Positions 5,408 to 6,346 of a stretch of 6,346 bases of DNA are shown here, one piece after another. Made by a program: the position numbers and the translations under genes. Positions within the stretch are counted from its first letter, which is position 1. Each line of letters opens with the position of its first letter. The DNA comes from Flavobacterium sp. (GTDB lineage Bacteria > Bacteroidota > Bacteroidia > Flavobacteriales > Flavobacteriaceae): contig JAUXNR010000647.1 in the NCBI GenBank assembly GCA_030682755.1, positions 1 to 6,346 on the forward strand. Reading direction: 5' to 3'. The notes below the pieces were generated by a model that was given only the letters and a program-made list of their open reading frames with translations, did no database searches and was not told the DNA's origin.

Positions 5408-5782
5408 ATGAATATTTTTGTTGGAAGTCTTCCTTGGAGTATTGAGGAAGCAGATTTAAGAGAGTCTTTTGAGGCTTATGGTGCAGTTGATTCTGTAAAA
5501 GTTGTAACTGATAAATTTACTGGAAGAAGTAAAGGATTTGGTTTTGTTGAAATGCCAAATGACGAAGAAGGTCAAAAAGCAATTGACGAATTAAACGGAG
5601 CTACAGTTCAAGGACGTGCTATCGTTGTAAATAAATCAGAGCCAAAACCGGAAGGTGAAAGAAAAAGCTTTAACAGCAACCGTTCAGGCGGTGGTGGTTA
5701 CGGTGGTGGTGGAAACAGTCGTGGTGGCGGTGGCTACAGCGGTGGTGGAAACAGTCGCGGTGGCGGAGGAGGAAGATACTAA
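5408..5782 (+). CDS. RRM-domain RNA-binding protein with glycine-rich tail
   Basis: 124 residues from an ATG. Residues 2 to about 77 form one RNA recognition motif of the beta-alpha-beta-beta-alpha-beta type: RNP2 is IFVGSL (3-8) and RNP1 is KGFGFVEM (42-49), with Phe44 and Phe46 (KG-F-G-F) and Phe4 in the usual RNA-stacking positions; GRAIVVNKSEP (69-79) closes the domain. The tail (about 80-124) is charged at first, then nearly pure Gly/Ser/Asn/Arg/Tyr, with two copies of GGGGY(G/S)GGGNSR at 94-105 and 106-117 and a partial third ending GGRY. The build resembles cyanobacterial and plant glycine-rich RNA-binding proteins, and small RRM proteins are common in Bacteroidota, where related proteins are proposed global post-transcriptional regulators. 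It probably binds single-stranded RNA in the cytoplasm; its targets cannot be read from sequence. It is monocistronic, between its own promoter and terminator. Confidence 0.94.
   Translation: MNIFVGSLPWSIEEADLRESFEAYGAVDSVKVVTDKFTGRSKGFGFVEMPNDEEGQKAIDELNGATVQGRAIVVNKSEPKPEGERKSFNSNRSGGGGYGGGGNSRGGGGYSGGGNSRGGGGGRY
5687..5779 (+). repeat. 36-bp tandem repeat encoding the RRM protein's Gly-rich tail
   Basis: Two 36-base units, 5687-5722 and 5723-5758, each encode a 12-residue GGGGY-x-GGGNSR unit; a truncated third unit (5759-5779) encodes GGGGGRY before the stop. The 17-base word starting GGTGGTGGAAACAGTCG occurs at 5705 and again exactly 36 bases later at 5741. Because the period is a multiple of three, gain or loss of units would keep the frame. 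GGT/GGC-rich glycine codons make this the most GC-rich patch in the window. Confidence 0.85.
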
Positions 5783-5804
5783 GAATTTTTCTTTATACGA
5801 TATT

Positions 5805-5835
5805 AAAAACCATTCACTAACGTGAGTGGTTTTTT
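5805..5835 (+). terminator. Rho-independent terminator after the RRM gene
   Basis: AAAAACCATTCAC (5805-5817) pairs with GTGAGTGGTTTTT (5822-5834) as a 13-bp stem with one G-U pair around the tetraloop TAAC, ending in a T-run to 5835. It lies 22 bases after the RRM stop codon. Confidence 0.9.
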
Positions 5836-5856
5836 GCTTTTTGTTAATAACTAAAA

Positions 5857-5887
5857 TTGATTTCTTCCTCCTTAAAATGTATTTTTG
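5857..5887 (+). promoter_or_regulatory. Bacteroidota-type promoter for dnaE
   Basis: TTG (5857-5859), a 20-base spacer and TATTTTTG (5880-5887) fit the TTG/TAnnTTTG consensus. Transcription should begin near 5894, giving a leader of about 57 bases before the ATG at 5951. That leader contains a short direct repeat, AATCACTTT, at 5925-5933 and 5939-5947. Confidence 0.6.
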
Positions 5888-5950
5888 AAAATAGAATTGT
5901 CAATTGGTTTTTCTGCTAATTACGAATCACTTTTCACTAATCACTTTCGC

Positions 5951-6346
5951 ATGTTTTTAATCTTCGATACCGAAACCACCGGCTTACCCAAACGATGGGA
6001 TGCACCAATCACCGATACCGACAACTGGCCTCGTTGCATTCAAATTGCGTGGCAATTGCATGACGAAATGGGAAATTTGGTCGAGCATCAAGATTATCTT
6101 GTGCAACCAGACGGATTTAATATTCCGTATGATGCCGAACGAATTCACGGTATTTCAACCGAATTGGCTCAGCAAAACGGAGTTTCTTTAAATGAAGTAC
6201 TTGAAAAATTCAACATCGCTTTAAGCAAAGCCAAATTCATCGTGGGTCAAAATCTTGGATTTGACGTGATTATTATGGGATGTGAATTCCATCGGATGAA
6301 TGTGGATTCTCCAATGAGTGCTATGCCGGTTTTAGATACGTGTACC
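5951..6346 (+). CDS. dnaE: DNA polymerase III alpha subunit, N-terminal exonuclease part (3' end missing)
   Basis: 132 codons are visible from the ATG at 5951 and the frame is open at the window edge. The visible part is a DEDD-family 3'-5' exonuclease fold: motif Exo I is FDTETTG (5-11) with metal ligands Asp6 and Glu8, and motif Exo II is GQNLGFD (99-105) with Asp105. Exo III (HxAxxD) should lie just beyond the window. GLPKRWDAPITDTDNWPRCI (11-30) and IPYDAERIHGIST (58-70) match, from memory, the start of the roughly 1500-residue flavobacterial DnaE, in which proofreading exonuclease and replicative polymerase are one chain. If so, this is the chromosomal replicase, acting at the fork with the beta clamp. 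A stand-alone DnaQ-like exonuclease is the alternative, since the polymerase part cannot be seen here. It is preceded by its own promoter and insulated from the RRM gene by a terminator. Confidence 0.82.
   Translation, partial: MFLIFDTETTGLPKRWDAPITDTDNWPRCIQIAWQLHDEMGNLVEHQDYLVQPDGFNIPYDAERIHGISTELAQQNGVSLNEVLEKFNIALSKAKFIVGQNLGFDVIIMGCEFHRMNVDSPMSAMPVLDTCT

Noticed and set aside
5687..5779. The 36-bp repeats as a CRISPR-like array.
   Set aside because: The units are contiguous with no spacers and lie in frame in the RRM gene, encoding a glycine-rich tail.
6000..6191. A 63-codon plus-strand frame inside dnaE in another phase.
   Set aside because: The dnaE frame carries clear exonuclease motifs through the same bases.

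Overview
The window looks like a core, non-mobile stretch of a low-GC Bacteroidota genome, most likely family Flavobacteriaceae. Four things point there: the type IX secretion (T9SS) style C-terminus of the first protein; promoters of the Bacteroidota form (TTG, about 20 bases, TAnnTTTG); AT-rich leaders without clear Shine-Dalgarno sequences; and a ribosomal protein S16 with a long Ala/Glu-rich tail. The partial gene at the right edge also reads like the flavobacterial DNA polymerase III alpha subunit, which carries its own N-terminal proofreading exonuclease. Family assignments rest on recalled family sequences and visible motifs, not on a database search.

Layout, left to right. Bases 1-1293 (+) are the 3' part of a secreted T9SS cargo protein whose start lies outside the window. 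It converges on a minus-strand block across a near-symmetrical terminator hairpin (1302-1341). The minus-strand block reads, in transcription order, rpsP (4566-3988), rimM (3975-3451), trmN6 (3378-2671) and a glutaryl-CoA dehydrogenase-like acyl-CoA dehydrogenase (2529-1351). rpsP has a strong consensus promoter and a short leader with a hairpin; the dehydrogenase has its own consensus promoter. Divergent from rpsP is a small lipoprotein gene (4766-5245, +) with its own promoter and terminator. Next come an RRM-type RNA-binding protein with a glycine-rich repeat tail (5408-5782, +), again with its own promoter and terminator, and the first 132 codons of dnaE (5951 onward, +).

Functionally, rpsP, rimM and trmN6 form a translation cluster: a 30S protein, a 30S maturation factor and a tRNA methyltransferase. 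The dehydrogenase is metabolic (lysine/tryptophan breakdown type) and probably only a positional neighbour. The RRM protein is a candidate post-transcriptional regulator or RNA chaperone.

No mobile element, CRISPR array, tRNA, rRNA or phage gene is visible, and no gap between genes exceeds 200 bases. I see no convincing new multi-gene system. The points most worth a second look are the rpsP leader hairpin, the S16 tail, the glycine-rich RRM protein, and several start-codon decisions that promoter positions help settle.
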